DNA of 64,000 bases from Lasiosphaeria ovina (GCA_033439765.1 JAULSN010000001.1:3658001-3722000); one strand, 5' to 3'; shown: positions 1-12,317, counted from the first letter of the stretch. Numbers and translations: made by a program. Notes: generated by a model not told the origin, from the letters alone.

Positions 1-893
1 CCATAGATGTAGGCCATGCTTGAGGCAACAATGTGGCTGGGGCTTCAAGGCCATCACGGTTTGCTCATCGAGCCAAGACATTGCATTCACACAGTGCTCT
101 TTGTGGAGCTGTCGATTAGGCCTGGCGGGGCGGGCTGTTCCTGGCTCTTACGTCACCTGTCTTTCAAGCTCGTGCAGAGAGGGAGAGGGAAGGAACGAGA
201 TGAAAGGCTGAATTGTCAGTGAAAAGCTTCTACACGTGTAAATGGTAAATGGTGTAGAGTTGAGTTTGGAACTGCCAGAAGATTTGGGATTAATGTTTAC
301 CCATCTTGTGCCGAGGATTTCACTTCATTGAACAAAGTTACGCTAATTTTGATGCTATTTCCCTACCTGGGTGGCTGTATGTCAGAACACGTAATAGAAC
401 TTTGCCGATGTGCAAAGAGTAGACAGTATGCTCCATCCGGGACGGTCAACCGATCATCGGTGATCCTTGGCTTGTGTCGAGCCCCGACGAATGACTTGTG
501 CGTCGAAATTAGCCGCAGGAGACCAGTCTGCTCCTGGGAATCGAACCTATGGGCTCTCATGGGAAGTAGGTACACTGACATAGACCAATATCAACAAGAT
601 CAAATCCCTCGAAGCCTCTGTTTTAGTTCGTAGGCCGTGTGTTAAAACTGATACATACTGAGTATAACCCGGTGCGATCTTGTAGCTAGGCGTCCTTGGC
701 ATATTATACACTACAGTTCTCCCGCCGGGTGCACCAAAAATGGCACGGCCGCTCAACCCGATACTATTCAATGCGAGAAGGCCGTCCAGCTCCAAAAGCC
801 CAAACAAGAGACAACTTATCATCCACCGGCCAGCGGCCCAGACATTCCGCTGTCTTGTCCCATAACAAATAATCCAGCATGCCCGCACCCGCG
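1..893. other. Intergenic, 3' of the RhoGEF gene
   Basis: No convincing coding region. The short open frames here show no recognisable family and no splice-consistent extension. The only structure I noted is a degenerate tRNA-like stretch on the minus strand at about 527-599, described as a finding. Confidence 0.6.
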
Positions 894-3800
894 TCAGCGA
901 AAGAAACTGCGTATGCCCTGGACAACAGACTCTCGGTGTAAAATCCCAACCCTTGCCCACCGACTTGAGAGCTTGCGCGAGCGTAACGAGGATCTGCACG
1001 ATTCCGGTGGCGGCGAGTGCATGTTCTCCTTTCCAGACTCGCGAGCCACCATTGCAGCGAGGCTCGGGCCCATCAGGCTGGGTGCCCGAGAACTATTTGC
1101 CGACGAGTGCCGAAATGCCGGTGTACAAGGACGTGTTTTGTCCGCCTCCCCCTCCACCCGTGCTGCAGCCACAGCCGTTACGTCCAAGCGACGCACCGTC
1201 CCAAGGACGTCTGCTTCCCACTTTGAATCCGCCGTACTCAGCGAAGGGCTGTTCCTCTCTGTCTCGTCAGGGATGACGGATAAGGGGGAGCCGCACACAT
1301 CCCCAGACTCGTCCCGCACGACCGCCGAACCTGCACTTCCCTCCTTCGAGCCTTCGTCGTCAGTGCCCATCTTTTGTTGCAGGCTCGCTAGACTCGCTGT
1401 GCGCCTCGTAAAACCGCTAGCAATGCTTACAACGCTCAACTTTCGCATCACCGAAGAGGCAGATGCTCGAACAAGATGCTCGCTCCTGGATCGGGCTGTT
1501 ATCCCGGGGAATGGCAGGATATCCCGGGTCCACACATCTGACAGGAGAGCCTCAAGCCGGGCTCTCTCGCCTCTCGGAGGAGCCAGTACAGGGATTCGCG
1601 TGTTTGTCGTCAAGAGTGACTGTGACCTATTGATCTGAGTGCTACCCCTAGAGCTTGGTGCGTCCTTGATGACGCTCGTATTTTTCAGAATGACTTGGCA
1701 CAGGGGCGATTTCGGCCCGACCGTGGTGGCTCTGTGTATTGATATTCTTCTGGCAATGGTTCCTACGAATCTTTCTCAGTGCCCGCTCGCATATCCAAAA
1801 ACAGTAGGAGCAGAAGCATACCTGGCTTTCTAAAAACAGTCCCCAGAGTTTTGATGTTCAGGGCGAGTGTATTGAATGTTGCCGGCGAAGCCTGCTCCTG
1901 ATTATCGCCGGCCTGCTGGTTACCGAGGCGGGTGCGCCACTCGACTTCCTCTTTGGGAGTACACGCTGTTAATATCATCTCGTAGAGCTGATGGTCGCAC
2001 ATGAACACGAGTTTCCACGAATATGGTGCGGTGTGGCATTGGAGTCCTTTAGCTTTGTCAGCATCACATTGAAGAAGAAACCACATCGAAGGCCGTTTTA
2101 TACCTCTACCGTTGTCCACCTCTTCTAGCTTGATATTTCCTAGGGCAACGCAGGCCTGGATGGTGTAGATCTGGTCGATCCTACTCGCCGTTGCGAGACA
2201 TAGCCACTCCCGGTACAGGAGAGCAACCATGTACTGACCTGTAACGCCCTCTTTGGTCTGCCAGCAGACATGTAGAGCACCGCAGAGCTGCACATGGCCA
2301 AATGACCGTATGCGGTTCTTCGACGCTGCGTCGAGTTGCTGGGTTCTTATTAGCAGGCAGGTTTCGTATTGGGCAATCTGTTGACTCCTACCTGGTTTGC
2401 AAACACAAGCCGGTCCTGGAGCATCCATGTCTTTTCCAATACCGATTTGATCCGGGCATCATCGGTGGCCCTATTGATCTCGGCAGTAGCCTCGCGAAGT
2501 CTGATCAGGGCATTCTCAATCTCCATGTGCGAATATGGGCAGTCGACTACAGGTGTGTGCTTCAAGAGCTCCGCAAATAGCAGTGGATATTTGCACACTC
2601 TTTGAATCGGCTGAAGGCTGTTAGTTTTCGTCATCTTGTCGCACTTTGCTGTAAGCGGGCTTTGATTACCTTGACAAGAAGATCGCCAATAGTGAGACTT
2701 TTCTTTGAATGGTCATCTTGGCTGTTGGCAGAGCCCAACGATGCAGCCAAAACCTCCAGGCCTTTCTGGTACGACTGCCACCGCGGCATCGTCCTGTGTG
2801 CAGATGCCACGTCCTTGATCATCAATTCGTACTTTGCGCCGTATTCCTCATAGATAAAAAACCGATTCATCTTTATTGAAACAAGAAATATTAGACACAA
2901 CACCGCATTTCAGAGTAATTGCACTGGACGAGACAATCCTTACCTTTTTCGTGAAGACCTTTGCAACCTCTGCTGCTGTCTGAGGGTCTGCAATCATGCC
3001 GGGGACATCTCTCAGCCAAGAAACGCCGTCCTTATTGTCCTCTGGAACCGCATCCAGGCTCCTCCATCGATGATGACCACGAGCAGCTGGGCTGGGGTGG
3101 GTAAGCATGCGGGGCAGACTCTCAAGCTGTGTGTACTCGGAGTGAGGCACAGCACGATGCAAGTCGCCAAGCATCTCCTCGTGGAGTTCTACAATTTCGG
3201 TCAAGTTTCGGTTGATGGACGACCGCAAGCCTGGTGGTAGTGTGGGAAGAGAGGCGAGGATAGTGACATAGACCTTTCAAGGTGGTCAGAGTAGGGCCGT
3301 AGGAGAGTGGGCAATTGGGACAACATACATTCATTAGAAACCGCACGTCTCCGATGTAGCTTTCCTCGGTGCTTATGAGCTCCTCTAGAATACGCCGCCT
3401 CTGAATAGATCGTTCCATGACGGCGGGGTCCAAAATGGCCTGCCGATCTGGACAAAAGCTGTCTTCAGAAAGCCGGGCACCCGAGACGGAAGCTCTGCTG
3501 CTGCGATCCGTTCTCGAATGACCGCGAGACGATCTTAGTGTGTTCCTCCGAGATCGAGTCAAGACGCTGGCACTGGTGAGAGATACAGTGGCGCTTTTGA
3601 CGGCTGCTACGAAGCCAAAGGACGAGCCCGACGACGACTGCCTGTGGTGAGACGAACCCCACGTCAGAGAACTCAAGACATCGTCGGCGTCAAGGTAGCA
3701 TGGCACGACGCCTCCGTTACAGCCCTGTCCCAGAACCTCCTGGCGGCGGATGGCTCGTTTCTGCAGAGTTCTTATCCATTTGTAAAACGGCCTGGCTGAT

Positions 3801-4183
3801 CCCGGAACCGTAACGTTCTGGCTTGAGTCTCCGGACATGGGAAGTCGGGGGAAGTATTCTCCATTCTCTAACTGCTGATGGTCCGTGAAGGCGTCCTGCA
3901 GGCCCATTGCGGGCATGTTATCCAAAGTAGGCCAGTCCTCTATGTCGTCCAGACGGAGCTCGTCATCGGTGCACCCATGGCCGGTCTCGACACGCGCAAC
4001 CCGGCTGCTCGCAAGTAGAGAGACGTCGAGGGTGTCGCCGTTGCCGTCATTGCCATCGCCTTCAAGTTGAGGAGGCAAGGGCGCCGAGTCCTCGCTGAAT
4101 GGCCGAGGTGCGTGGCCATGGCTGGAGGTGGAGGCGGAGGCGAGGAGGCAGGAAGATAGTGAATCGGTATCTGTGAGTGACAT
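894..4183 (-). CDS. Rho guanine nucleotide exchange factor (DH-PH protein)
   Basis: Predicted GDP/GTP exchange factor for a Rho-family GTPase, acting in polarity and actin or cell-wall signalling (role inferred from the family). Six exons: 3329-4183, 2944-3273, 2670-2870, 2392-2610, 1822-2338, 894-1762; phases close to 996 aa. The DH domain starts near residue 262 with ILEELISTEESYIGDV and continues through KSLTIGDLLVK/PIQRVCKYPLLFAELL to about residue 535. Exon 5 (about 535-707) has the character of a PH domain (LLYREWLCLATA, WKLVFMCDHQLYEMI). The C-terminus is a serine-rich tail ending GIRSFFR. Intron 3 (2611-2669) has a clear ACTAAC branch site. I chose the ATG at 4183; an in-frame ATG at 4390 would add a hydrophobic 69-residue leader that reads like untranslated sequence. 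Divergent from Nas2. Confidence 0.88.
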
Positions 4184-5640
4184 TATGCAATGCCGGGGCC
4201 CAAGAAAACAAAGATGCAAAACTGGCTGGTCCAAACAACTTAAGCCGGGCGGCAGGCTTCCCAACACACACAACAGCGAGGAGGGCCTGCTACCAGCCCA
4301 ATCAAAACATGATGCAGAGCAAAGGAACAAACAGCAAGAAGAACAAAGATGCAAAATGATGAGAGGTATCGGGGCGAAACCAAGAAACAAGAAGCAAACA
4401 GACAGAAAGCCGACGAGCTATGCCTCCGAATACAAGGCAGCATAATAGCAGGGCAGGAATAGCTCATGGCTCGGCGGCTTGTCTGGGCCTTCGAGGCCGG
4501 ATTGGGGTCATTGACCACTTGCAGGGAAGACGGGGAGAAGAGAGCTACAGAGATGGCAGGAACATCCGGAGCAGCATGAACTCGAAGCATCTAGCCACGG
4601 GCCCGAGAACTCCCATGCCTGGTGCTTCGTGCCTGCCCAGGTGCTTGACGCTGGAGAGCGGAAGACGGGAGGAAACCGAGGAGGCAAGGTACCTCCATCC
4701 TTCCTCCTACCTTCCATTACCCAGTGGAGGTACTCCGTACCTCAGGGGGGGGGAAGCAGCAGCACTTGCAGCAACAATCACTGGCAGTATGTTGTACCCA
4801 AGGTAGGTAACATATGTATGGTAGTATTATCAACCGCCAAATCTTGCCATGGAGGCAATTGGAAATAGGCGGAGAGACGGGAGCAGATAGAAGCCTGCCT
4901 GTGGAGAAATTGACCAGAAACGGCCCTGTCCAGAAGCCAGAGACACAATATGCAACTGTTGCAACATGTCCATCTGATCGAGAATTAACGTTTCCGCCGC
5001 CCCGCGGCTTCCGCCTTCGGAATCGATTGACTGCAAATCGATGTGTGCAGACCGAACTTGGTATAGCAGCACGTCCCGCGTTGGGATGGAAGACATGCAA
5101 TGTTCGTTCGTGATCAGATGGAAACGCGTGCTCAAAAGCGTCCAGGGTGCTGCTGTCCAATAAAACATGGAAGCCATCACCCAGTTTCACCCCCTGATGG
5201 GAAGAAATGATGAGGTTCAAGGTTGGCAGGACAGAGACTTGCATTCTTGATGTCGGTCATCGACTGCTCCCGTCTTGGGTGCGAGCGACAGCCTTGGAAT
5301 TGGCTCGGAATGCTGCCGGGGCTCCCCTGCTCATCCCGCCGGAACGGGTCGGTCTTCGGTGCCAAGCAACCCCAAATGCCTGTTACCCCGCGTGGGCTGC
5401 GCATTCCGTGGCTGCTTGGGTTGAAAGCCCCTCCTCGGCCCCTCAGACAGAACAAGCTCAAAAAAGCTCCTGCCGAACGCGTCACTGGTGAGAGCCTGCC
5501 TGATTGCAGTGCCGGCCTTCTTCAACCAAGACGCAAAACCAGCAGACACATGTGTCGACCCCAAAAACGATGAACCTGGCGGATCTGCTTCTCCAAGACC
5601 GGGCCTGCCGCTAGTACCCCACGCCCTCCATACCTTAAAC
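4184..5640. other. Divergent promoter region, RhoGEF (-) / Nas2 (+)
   Basis: A 1.46 kb spacer between divergently transcribed genes. It contains a run of eight to nine G near 4746 and a TACTCCGTAC word at 4731-4740. I see no supported gene; the open frames are non-ATG or lack family features. Confidence 0.55.
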
Positions 5641-6580
5641 ATGAGCAACCTTCACGCGCCCACTGTCCCGTCGGGGCCAACTACGGCGCCTGTCGCAAAC
5701 GGCGGGACGTCCCACCTCTCATTCAATGAGCTCCAGCGCCGCAAGGATGATATTGAGGGGGAGCTAAAGGCTCTCGGCGGCGTTCTTGATTCGGTTGGTC
5801 TTGATCCTCGTGGGACGAGCCGCTTCCCAGCTGACGAGGAGCTCCAGCATGGCGTCGATATGAACACGAACCTCCTCACGCCTGACGGCTTCCCCCGAGC
5901 CGACATCGATGTTGCCCAAAGTAGGAAGGCCATGCTCGCCCAGCCCGTCCGCTTGGAGGAGACAACTGACGACGGGTAGTCCGCACGACGAGAGCGCGCA
6001 TCATCTACCTCAAGAATGACTTCAAGGAGCTGATGGCCATCATCGAGAAACGCCTCCACGAACACTTTGCTAGTTTGACGGACGATGATGAGCCCGCCGT
6101 TGCTATAGAAGCCGCGCAGCCCACATTAAGAGATTCGGTTCCCGAGCCCCTGGACCCCGTCTTCGCAAAGGTTAATACTGTGGTAGACAACAGTCCCGCC
6201 GCTACCGCAGGCCTCCAGCCCGGTGACCTGATCCGGACCTTCGGCTACGTTAGCGCGTCGAACCATGATAATCTTAGGAAGGTTGCCGAATGTGTCCAGG
6301 GCAATGAAGGAGTGAGTATTCCCCCATCCCCAATCCTTCTCTCTGCCGAGGAGCTGTATTCGGAATAGACGCGTAATGCTCGTCTTCTATTGCCATGCTT
6401 CAACCCGAGGAGAAGACTCGTATTGGAGCCTTTCAGCGGCTAATGTTATTACAGCAAAATGTTCTTGTCAAGATTTTGCGAAGCAGTGGCACCCATCCCC
6501 AGGAGCTGCAATTGACGCTGACGCCCAGCCGCAACTGGGGCGGGCGAGGTCTTCTTGGATGCCATATCCTCCCAATTTAG
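5641..6580 (+). CDS. NAS2: 26S proteasome assembly chaperone Nas2/PSMD9 (p27), PDZ protein
   Basis: Chaperone for assembly of the proteasome regulatory particle base; in yeast Nas2 binds the Rpt5 C-terminus (family knowledge). Three exons: 5641-5920, 5980-6311, 6455-6580, giving 245 aa. The N-terminal helical part reads LSFNELQRRKDDIEGELKAL and AQIRTTRARIIYLKNDFKEL, spanning intron 1. The PDZ domain covers about residues 135-235, with VNTVVDNSPAATAGLQPGDL and NEGQNVLVKILR joined exactly at intron 2. Length and domain order are normal for the family. Intron 1 is 59 nt with a CTGAC branch motif; intron 2 is 143 nt. The ATG at 5641 is the first in frame that begins the conserved region. Confidence 0.93.
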
Positions 6581-7614
6581 CACCAGCTAGCTCCAAGCTT
6601 AGGCTGCCTGTAGGAAGAACTGATAGCGTGTGGGATGTTACTTCTGGAGGAAAAAGAATTGGGCTCTAGAAGTCTGGGCTATTGGGCCAAATCGGGAGAT
6701 CATGATAAGATATCAGAACTTACCTAGCCGATCCAGCCCAAGGTGCTCTCAAGAAGGCTACCACCCAGTTGTGCAGCCAGCGGATTAGGCACCTCAGTTA
6801 GATTCTGCATTTGCCACATGAAAAACATGCCATTGCAAAAAAAAAAAAAAGAACATCGTCACACAAGACTGGTCATTTTGTAACATGGGAAAAAAAAAGA
6901 AAAGAAACACCCTCCTACTCCAATAAAGAACCGGCTGCTCGGGGTCTGGGCACCGAGAGACCCAAAGTACCGATCTGGCACCGCAGTACTGTAGCCCGAT
7001 AAAGGTGCCGTACATTAGGCGGCTGGCGAGCGGCAGGTGAGGTGAGGCTGGCTGGCTTTGTCTTTGGAGGGGTTGCAATGGGTGGATGGACCTCTGGGGG
7101 CTGTCTTCCGTCAGGCTCCCGTCTGCTTGTTCAGCCCTCGCGACCAGGCGCCTGGGCGACTTCGATCACTGATTAGCGCCCCACTGCACGTCAGACAGGC
7201 GAGCGGCGGACGGCGGGCAGAGGCTTGCTAAACGAAAAAGCCTCCACAAACCCGTCAAGTCAAATTGCCGCACTGACCACCGCATTAGAGTCACGTGACT
7301 CAAATCACCCCGCCGCCCAACTAGATTTTCCAGGCTGCTGCTCCCAAGGAAGCTGCCTTTTTTTTTGAAAACAACATCACCACCCAGGTGCCAAACGTCC
7401 TCCCCATTCTTGCTGCCCGACCATTGATTTTTCGAGCCTCCCGCTCCACCGGAATCGCAAACGTGCGTTCTCCCCGCCTATTTAGGTCTCCTCAGCCGCG
7501 TCTTTCTTCCTCGACGTCTGCGGATTTTTTAAAAACCCCCCGGTGCGCCCCGACTGACATCGTACTTAATCAGACTTGTTTACCGTCCCACATCACCAAT
7601 CCACTTCACGCATC
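6581..7614. other. Spacer and promoter of the Ran gene
   Basis: Contains an A-tract at 6838-6850 and pyrimidine-rich sequence leading to the Ran start, typical for a strongly expressed fungal gene. No additional gene is supported. Confidence 0.5.
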
Positions 7615-8588
7615 ATGGCTGAAACTCAGACAATCCCGATCTTCAAGCTGGTCCTGGTTGGCGATGGAGGCACTGGCAAGGTGAGTTTGTCGGACCTTTG
7701 ATCACTCTTATCGTCGCCCCCCTCGTCTCTCGCAAGACGGAATGCGGGGCTGCGGGCGGGCCATCGGACTTGGACTTTTATTAACAGACTTGACTTCGCG
7801 CGTAGACGACCTTCGTCAAGCGCCATTTGACAGGCGAGTTTGAGAAGAAGTACATGGCCACGCTTGGTGTCGAAGTCCACCCTCTCGATTTCACCACGGT
7901 ACGTTGGATCGCCCCGCCTATTGATGCGCCAGAAGCGCCGGATTTCTAACGCGTCACAGAACTTTGGCAAGATCCAGTTCGATGTCTGGGACACCGCTGG
8001 TCAGGAGAAGTTCGGCGGTCTCCGTGATGGCTACTACATCAACGGGCAATGCGGCATCATCATGTTCGACGTGACTTCCCGCATCACGTACAAGAACGTC
8101 CCTAACTGGCACCGTACGTAGCTGCCCCGCCTTAGCGAGCCTCACCCATCCGGCCCGCGCGTCATGACATGTGCTAACGCAATCTCGTAGGTGATCTTAC
8201 CCGCGTCTGCGAGAACGTCCCCATTGTTCTCTGCGGCAACAAGGTCGACGTGAAGGAGCGCAAGGTCAAGGCCAAGACCATCACTTTCCACCGGAAAAAA
8301 AACCTCCAATATTATGATATCAGCGCCAAGTCCAATTATAACTTCGAGAAGCCCTTCCTCTGGCTCGCGCGCAAGCTCGTTGGCAACCCTACTCTGGTGA
8401 GTTGGCGCTCCTTTAACTCTTGATGGAGTGTGTTTCTAACATGACGTGTCCAGGAATTCGTCGCCGCCCCTGCCCTCCTCCCCCCCACCACTTTCGTTGA
8501 CGAGGAGGAGATCAAGGCGCACCAGGCCGAGATGGACGAGGCCATGGCCCAGCCCCTTCCCGGCGATGATGATGATGACGACCTTTAA
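7615..8588 (+). CDS. Ran-family small GTPase (Gsp1/Spi1)
   Basis: Nuclear GTPase that drives import and export and spindle functions. Five exons: 7615-7680, 7806-7898, 7960-8113, 8191-8396, 8454-8588; 217 aa, the usual Ran length. Motifs: P-loop GDGGTGKT (split by intron 1), effector region [13 protein letters not shown], switch [23 protein letters not shown] at the guanine-binding loop and ISAKSNYN near the end. The C-terminus ends in the acidic DDDDDDL tail expected for Ran and absent from Rab or Ras. The effector loop continues as LDFTTNFG, where I recall G or S in place of D in related species; this may be lineage variation. All four introns are GT..AG. Confidence 0.97.
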
Positions 8589-9494
8589 ACTGCTTGCAAG
8601 GCAGCGGATTGGTGGTCATGTACGGTGGAGCCGAGGGTGGACTAGGATGGTAATGCCCGTTACGAAGGATAATCATCTCCCAAACACAGATGGCAAATAA
8701 AGGCATAAGGATGGGATTTCGGACCAGCGTATTGGGCAGTGGAGGGTTGGCAACAGTCGATTCGGGTACGGGCGAAGGAGCCGATGGCAATATTTTGCTC
8801 TTTGACATTTGGTTGATGCAGACCAAATCCAGCTGGAACGGAAGTAGATTTGCACGTTACCGATCACAATACATTTAGTAGTACTAGGTAGAGCATGTGC
8901 GACAAAGTCACGCAAGCATTCTCTTCTATACAACCAGGCTCCTTCTCATATTTTCTCTCATACCGCTGGGCGATGAACGTGTCTCGCTTTCAACGCTGCC
9001 CGTTTTGGGTCTCATCTAGGCGGTGAAGCTCTCTCCCCACTTGTTCTTAGCGGGGCAAATATCAACCGATCGACATGACATCAACAAGGGTGGCACCCGG
9101 GATGCTTTGTCAGCGACTGTTGTTTGCAGAGGGGCACGGAATTGCATACGCCTTGTTGCCGAGGGCAACGGAATGCGGGAAGCCGCCCCTTTACAGAGTA
9201 GACGGAACCAGAATAGATGGGCTGCAGGAGTGGAAGGCCGAGTTGGGTGTGAAATTGTGTTCTTGGGGTCATTGTGGGAGATTTCCAATCTGTTCTCTCC
9301 TCTCTTTTGGGTTATTCTGTTGTTTTTTTTAAACATGTACGCAAGCGAAGCATCTCGACTTACTGTTCCTGATGACAGACATGTTAAATACTCCGTACCA
9401 CTAGGTTGTATTGTATATGAACTTGGGAATCATTCAGCTGAACGAAAAGGAGCGCGTTCGGCTGGTTGGTGGGAACATGCACACACACACACAT

Positions 9495-9525
<31 letters not shown>

Positions 9526-10274
9526 AGCAATTGGATAATGCCGGCCGCTCAACTCGCAAACTCTACCTACTGCCGCCACGCAATATCAAAGCCTTTCGCC
9601 CAGGACACAAAACCCTGCCTACCAGATCTCGAGCCGCACGGGATTTCTGTAAGAATGTGACTGATCGCCATGGCTATGGGTTTGGCCACGAAAGTGTGTT
9701 GCCGTGTATTTCCAAGGGCCGGCGCGATGTTGGGAAGGGAGGAGATTATGATGTTGAAGAAGAGGAATCTAAGGGGGGAACTTGGAATCGCCGATCTTCT
9801 CCTCTGTGCAAGGTAGTCTAGGACACAAACTGTTGCCCAGCTAAAGAAATTGGTCTAACCATTACTCAATATCCCCTGGCTAATAAGGTACAGGATGCCT
9901 ACCTTGGGATAGGTGTGTTTCGCGTGGGCTGCACAATATATAGCAATAGCAACACAAATAGAATAATTCTCATTCCTAAAACTAGTCCAAGAATAAGTCA
10001 AGAATTGTAGCAACTATCCCCCATAATCAAGAAAGTAGTAATCCGTATTTGGTGCTGTGTTATCCAGAAAACAACTTGCGTTTCCATACTCAAAAATGTA
10101 AAAGAAATGGAAGAGAAAAGGGGAAGAAAGAAATGTTTGCCCGTCTCTCTTACAAAACGGCCTATGGCTAGCATAACCCTCTAGGCGTTTGCTCTTGCTA
10201 TCCACCCATATCCAACATCCCCTCCTCCCACACAAAACAAAGCAAGCAAGCATAATCAAGCAGCCCACAGACAA
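8589..10274. other. Intergenic, convergent ends of Ran (+) and the 680-aa unknown (-)
   Basis: No gene supported. Contains a compound microsatellite, (CA) then (GA), at about 9480-9521, and a TACTCCGTAC word at 9389-9398. Presumably holds both 3' untranslated regions. Confidence 0.5.
9480..9521. repeat. Compound (CA)n/(GA)n microsatellite
   Basis: About seven CA units followed directly by about thirteen GA units in an intergenic spacer, read directly from the sequence. Confidence 0.95.
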
Positions 10275-12317
10275 TCACTCAGACGCCTCCTCCAGATCCG
10301 TGATGGCCTTCAAAGCGCCATCGCACCGGAGAAACTGGCACAGCTTCTTCCCAGCGCGGGCCGCCGTGCGCCACTCGGCCTCTCCGTCCTTGTTGTTGTT
10401 GTTGTTGTTGTTGTCTGCCGCCTCGACCTCGGCGGCCTCGCCTCGGCGATGTACACGGACATTTAGAACGCGTCCTATGAAATCGTTCTTCTCGTCGCCG
10501 TTGTGATTGTTGCCATCTTCCCGCTGCTGCTGCTGTTGCTGATTCCCCTTGACTTGTTCCTCCCACTTGGCAAAGCGACCCACGACCGTCTCGGCCCACA
10601 CTAGTAGCGAGTGCATGTCGCGGGCGGCTTGCCGCTCCGCGCCGAGCTCGAACAGGCGCGCGTGCTGCGCGCGCCGCCACACGAGGTCGCAGATGGCGCT
10701 CGTGTTGGCGAGCAGCGAGTCGGTGCTGGAGAGCGTCGCTGGGAAGGAGGAGGCGCTGTAGGAGTGGTTGTAGTGATAGTGGTGATGGCGGTGGTCTGAG
10801 GTGTCGGGTAACGACGGCTGACTGCTGCTGCTGCTGCTGTTGCTGTCGTCGCTGCCATCGTCGTTGTCATCGTCGCTGTCGTCGGAATCTGAGTAGCAGC
10901 CCTCCTGGTGCCGGGTCGCCGTAGGGTGGTTGTTTCCAGTGGCGGCCTGAAGGCTTCCGTTGTGTAAATGCTGGGACGGTAATCTAGCGCCGACAGCGCT
11001 GTCGCCATGAGGATGTCTCGGCGGCACCGCTTGTGGACTATGATGGTGGATAGGCGCAAGGGGGGGACCGGCGGGAGATTGCGGGAAAGCGAGATGACGC
11101 TCTTTCTGAAGGGAATATCTTGCGGGCCATGGAGAAATTGGCACAGCAGTTTTTAATGATGGCAGCCGAGTCTGGTAGCCGAGGTTGTTCGCTGAATGCA
11201 CAGTAGCTGGTAGGGCACCCGGTGCTGCTACTGCGGCGGCGGCTGCTGCGGATGTGACTGCATAGTGACGGCTATGGAGCTTGTGACGACGGCGGTAAAT
11301 CCTGCTGCTATTACCAATAACTCGCCTTCTAGTAGGAATAGCGTGGCTAGGATCCTTCTTCTGCTCATCTATCACGCCGCCACGAGCTCTCCAGTTGTTG
11401 ACGTGAGCGCGAATATATCGCTGGGTGGCCACCAAGCAAATATCATGAATATCCGCAATTCTATTGGCAGTATCGGCTGCAGTCGCAGCTGCGGCAGCAG
11501 CAGCGGCGGCACCTGGCGAGGAAGGCGACAAGGCTCCGGGAGACGAGAATCTCTCAGCGTGGTTGGTACTGTTCGTCCACCCAAGCGGAACATACATACG
11601 GCTAAGGTTGTTCGGCCTGGGATGATGTAGCTCGGGGGTTCTTTGGGCTGGGCTGTGTGTGTGTTGTGGACTGGATGTTCCTGGAGCGTACGTATGATGC
11701 CAGCTAGGGGACCTAGGGGCATACGGAGACGGAGAAAGCGGGCCACTGGATGGAAATGATGGCAAATTAGAAGACTGATCGCGCTGGAGATCTGGACGTG
11801 CAGTCAATCCAACGGGCGGGGAGGACGACGGTTGAAGCGCAGACTGGGATGGGGTGCGAGGACTGACGGGCCTCTCGTCCTCCGGGCGGTAGTAGATATT
11901 GATTGTGCTGAGGCGCCGGGAGTCATCTGGGCGGCCAGGGAGCCTCTGTCCACTCATTGCTGCTGTTTCGCCGGAGGGTAGTCGACCGTCTCCAGCCGTC
12001 TCACCGTTGTCGTAATCACCATCATCGTAGTTGCCATCTTGAGCACCCTGGCCATATATTGAAGCGGCGGGGAGGCCATTGCAATGGCCGTATTCCGGAA
12101 TTTGCCAGCTAATAGGCATGAATCTAGGCGGGCGTGAAGAATGATCTGGCCTGACTTGCTTGTGGGGTACTATGCTGACGGCAGGCACTGGAGTGGGATG
12201 CGACTTAACGAGATTTCGTAGTCGCCTAGATGTTGCTCTTTCCGAGTCGCAGGCATAGATGAATCCACTGGGTGACTCGGGCGGCCCAGACGGTCTGGGC
12301 AGCTGGGTTTTATCCAT
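10275..12317 (-). CDS. Uncharacterised low-complexity protein, 680 aa
   Basis: A single 2 kb open frame without introns, starting at the ATG at 12317. I do not recognise a family. Most of the protein is predicted disordered: proline/serine-rich blocks, an alanine run, a serine run, an Asp/Ser-rich acidic stretch, a glutamine run and an asparagine run near the C-terminus. Two less biased segments look foldable: RIADIHDICLVATQRYIRAH in the middle (about residues 288-330), and a helical segment containing LVWRRAQHARLFELGAERQA with DMHSLLVWAETVVGRFAKWE near residues 535-590. Codon-scale length, absence of stops over 2 kb and conserved-looking helices support a real gene. A regulatory or scaffold role would be guesswork. 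Confidence 0.72.
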   Translation of the reverse strand: MDKTQLPRPSGPPESPSGFIYACDSERATSRRLRNLVKSHPTPVPAVSIVPHKQVRPDHSSRPPRFMPISWQIPEYGHCNGLPAASIYGQGAQDGNYDDGDYDNGETAGDGRLPSGETAAMSGQRLPGRPDDSRRLSTINIYYRPEDERPVSPRTPSQSALQPSSSPPVGLTARPDLQRDQSSNLPSFPSSGPLSPSPYAPRSPSWHHTYAPGTSSPQHTHSPAQRTPELHHPRPNNLSRMYVPLGWTNSTNHAERFSSPGALSPSSPGAAAAAAAAATAADTANRIADIHDICLVATQRYIRAHVNNWRARGGVIDEQKKDPSHAIPTRRRVIGNSSRIYRRRHKLHSRHYAVTSAAAAAAVAAPGALPATVHSANNLGYQTRLPSLKTAVPISPWPARYSLQKERHLAFPQSPAGPPLAPIHHHSPQAVPPRHPHGDSAVGARLPSQHLHNGSLQAATGNNHPTATRHQEGCYSDSDDSDDDNDDGSDDSNSSSSSSQPSLPDTSDHRHHHYHYNHSYSASSFPATLSSTDSLLANTSAICDLVWRRAQHARLFELGAERQAARDMHSLLVWAETVVGRFAKWEEQVKGNQQQQQQREDGNNHNGDEKNDFIGRVLNVRVHRRGEAAEVEAADNNNNNNNKDGEAEWRTAARAGKKLCQFLRCDGALKAITDLEEASE

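Noticed and set aside
913..1638. 241-codon open frame on the plus strand
   Set aside because: Antisense to the last RhoGEF exon, whose protein sequence is family-typical; the plus frame has no motifs.
4184..4390. N-terminal extension of RhoGEF from an upstream in-frame ATG at 4390
   Set aside because: Adds a Cys/Leu-rich leader without resemblance to RhoGEF N-termini; the ATG at 4183 fits better. It is not formally excluded.
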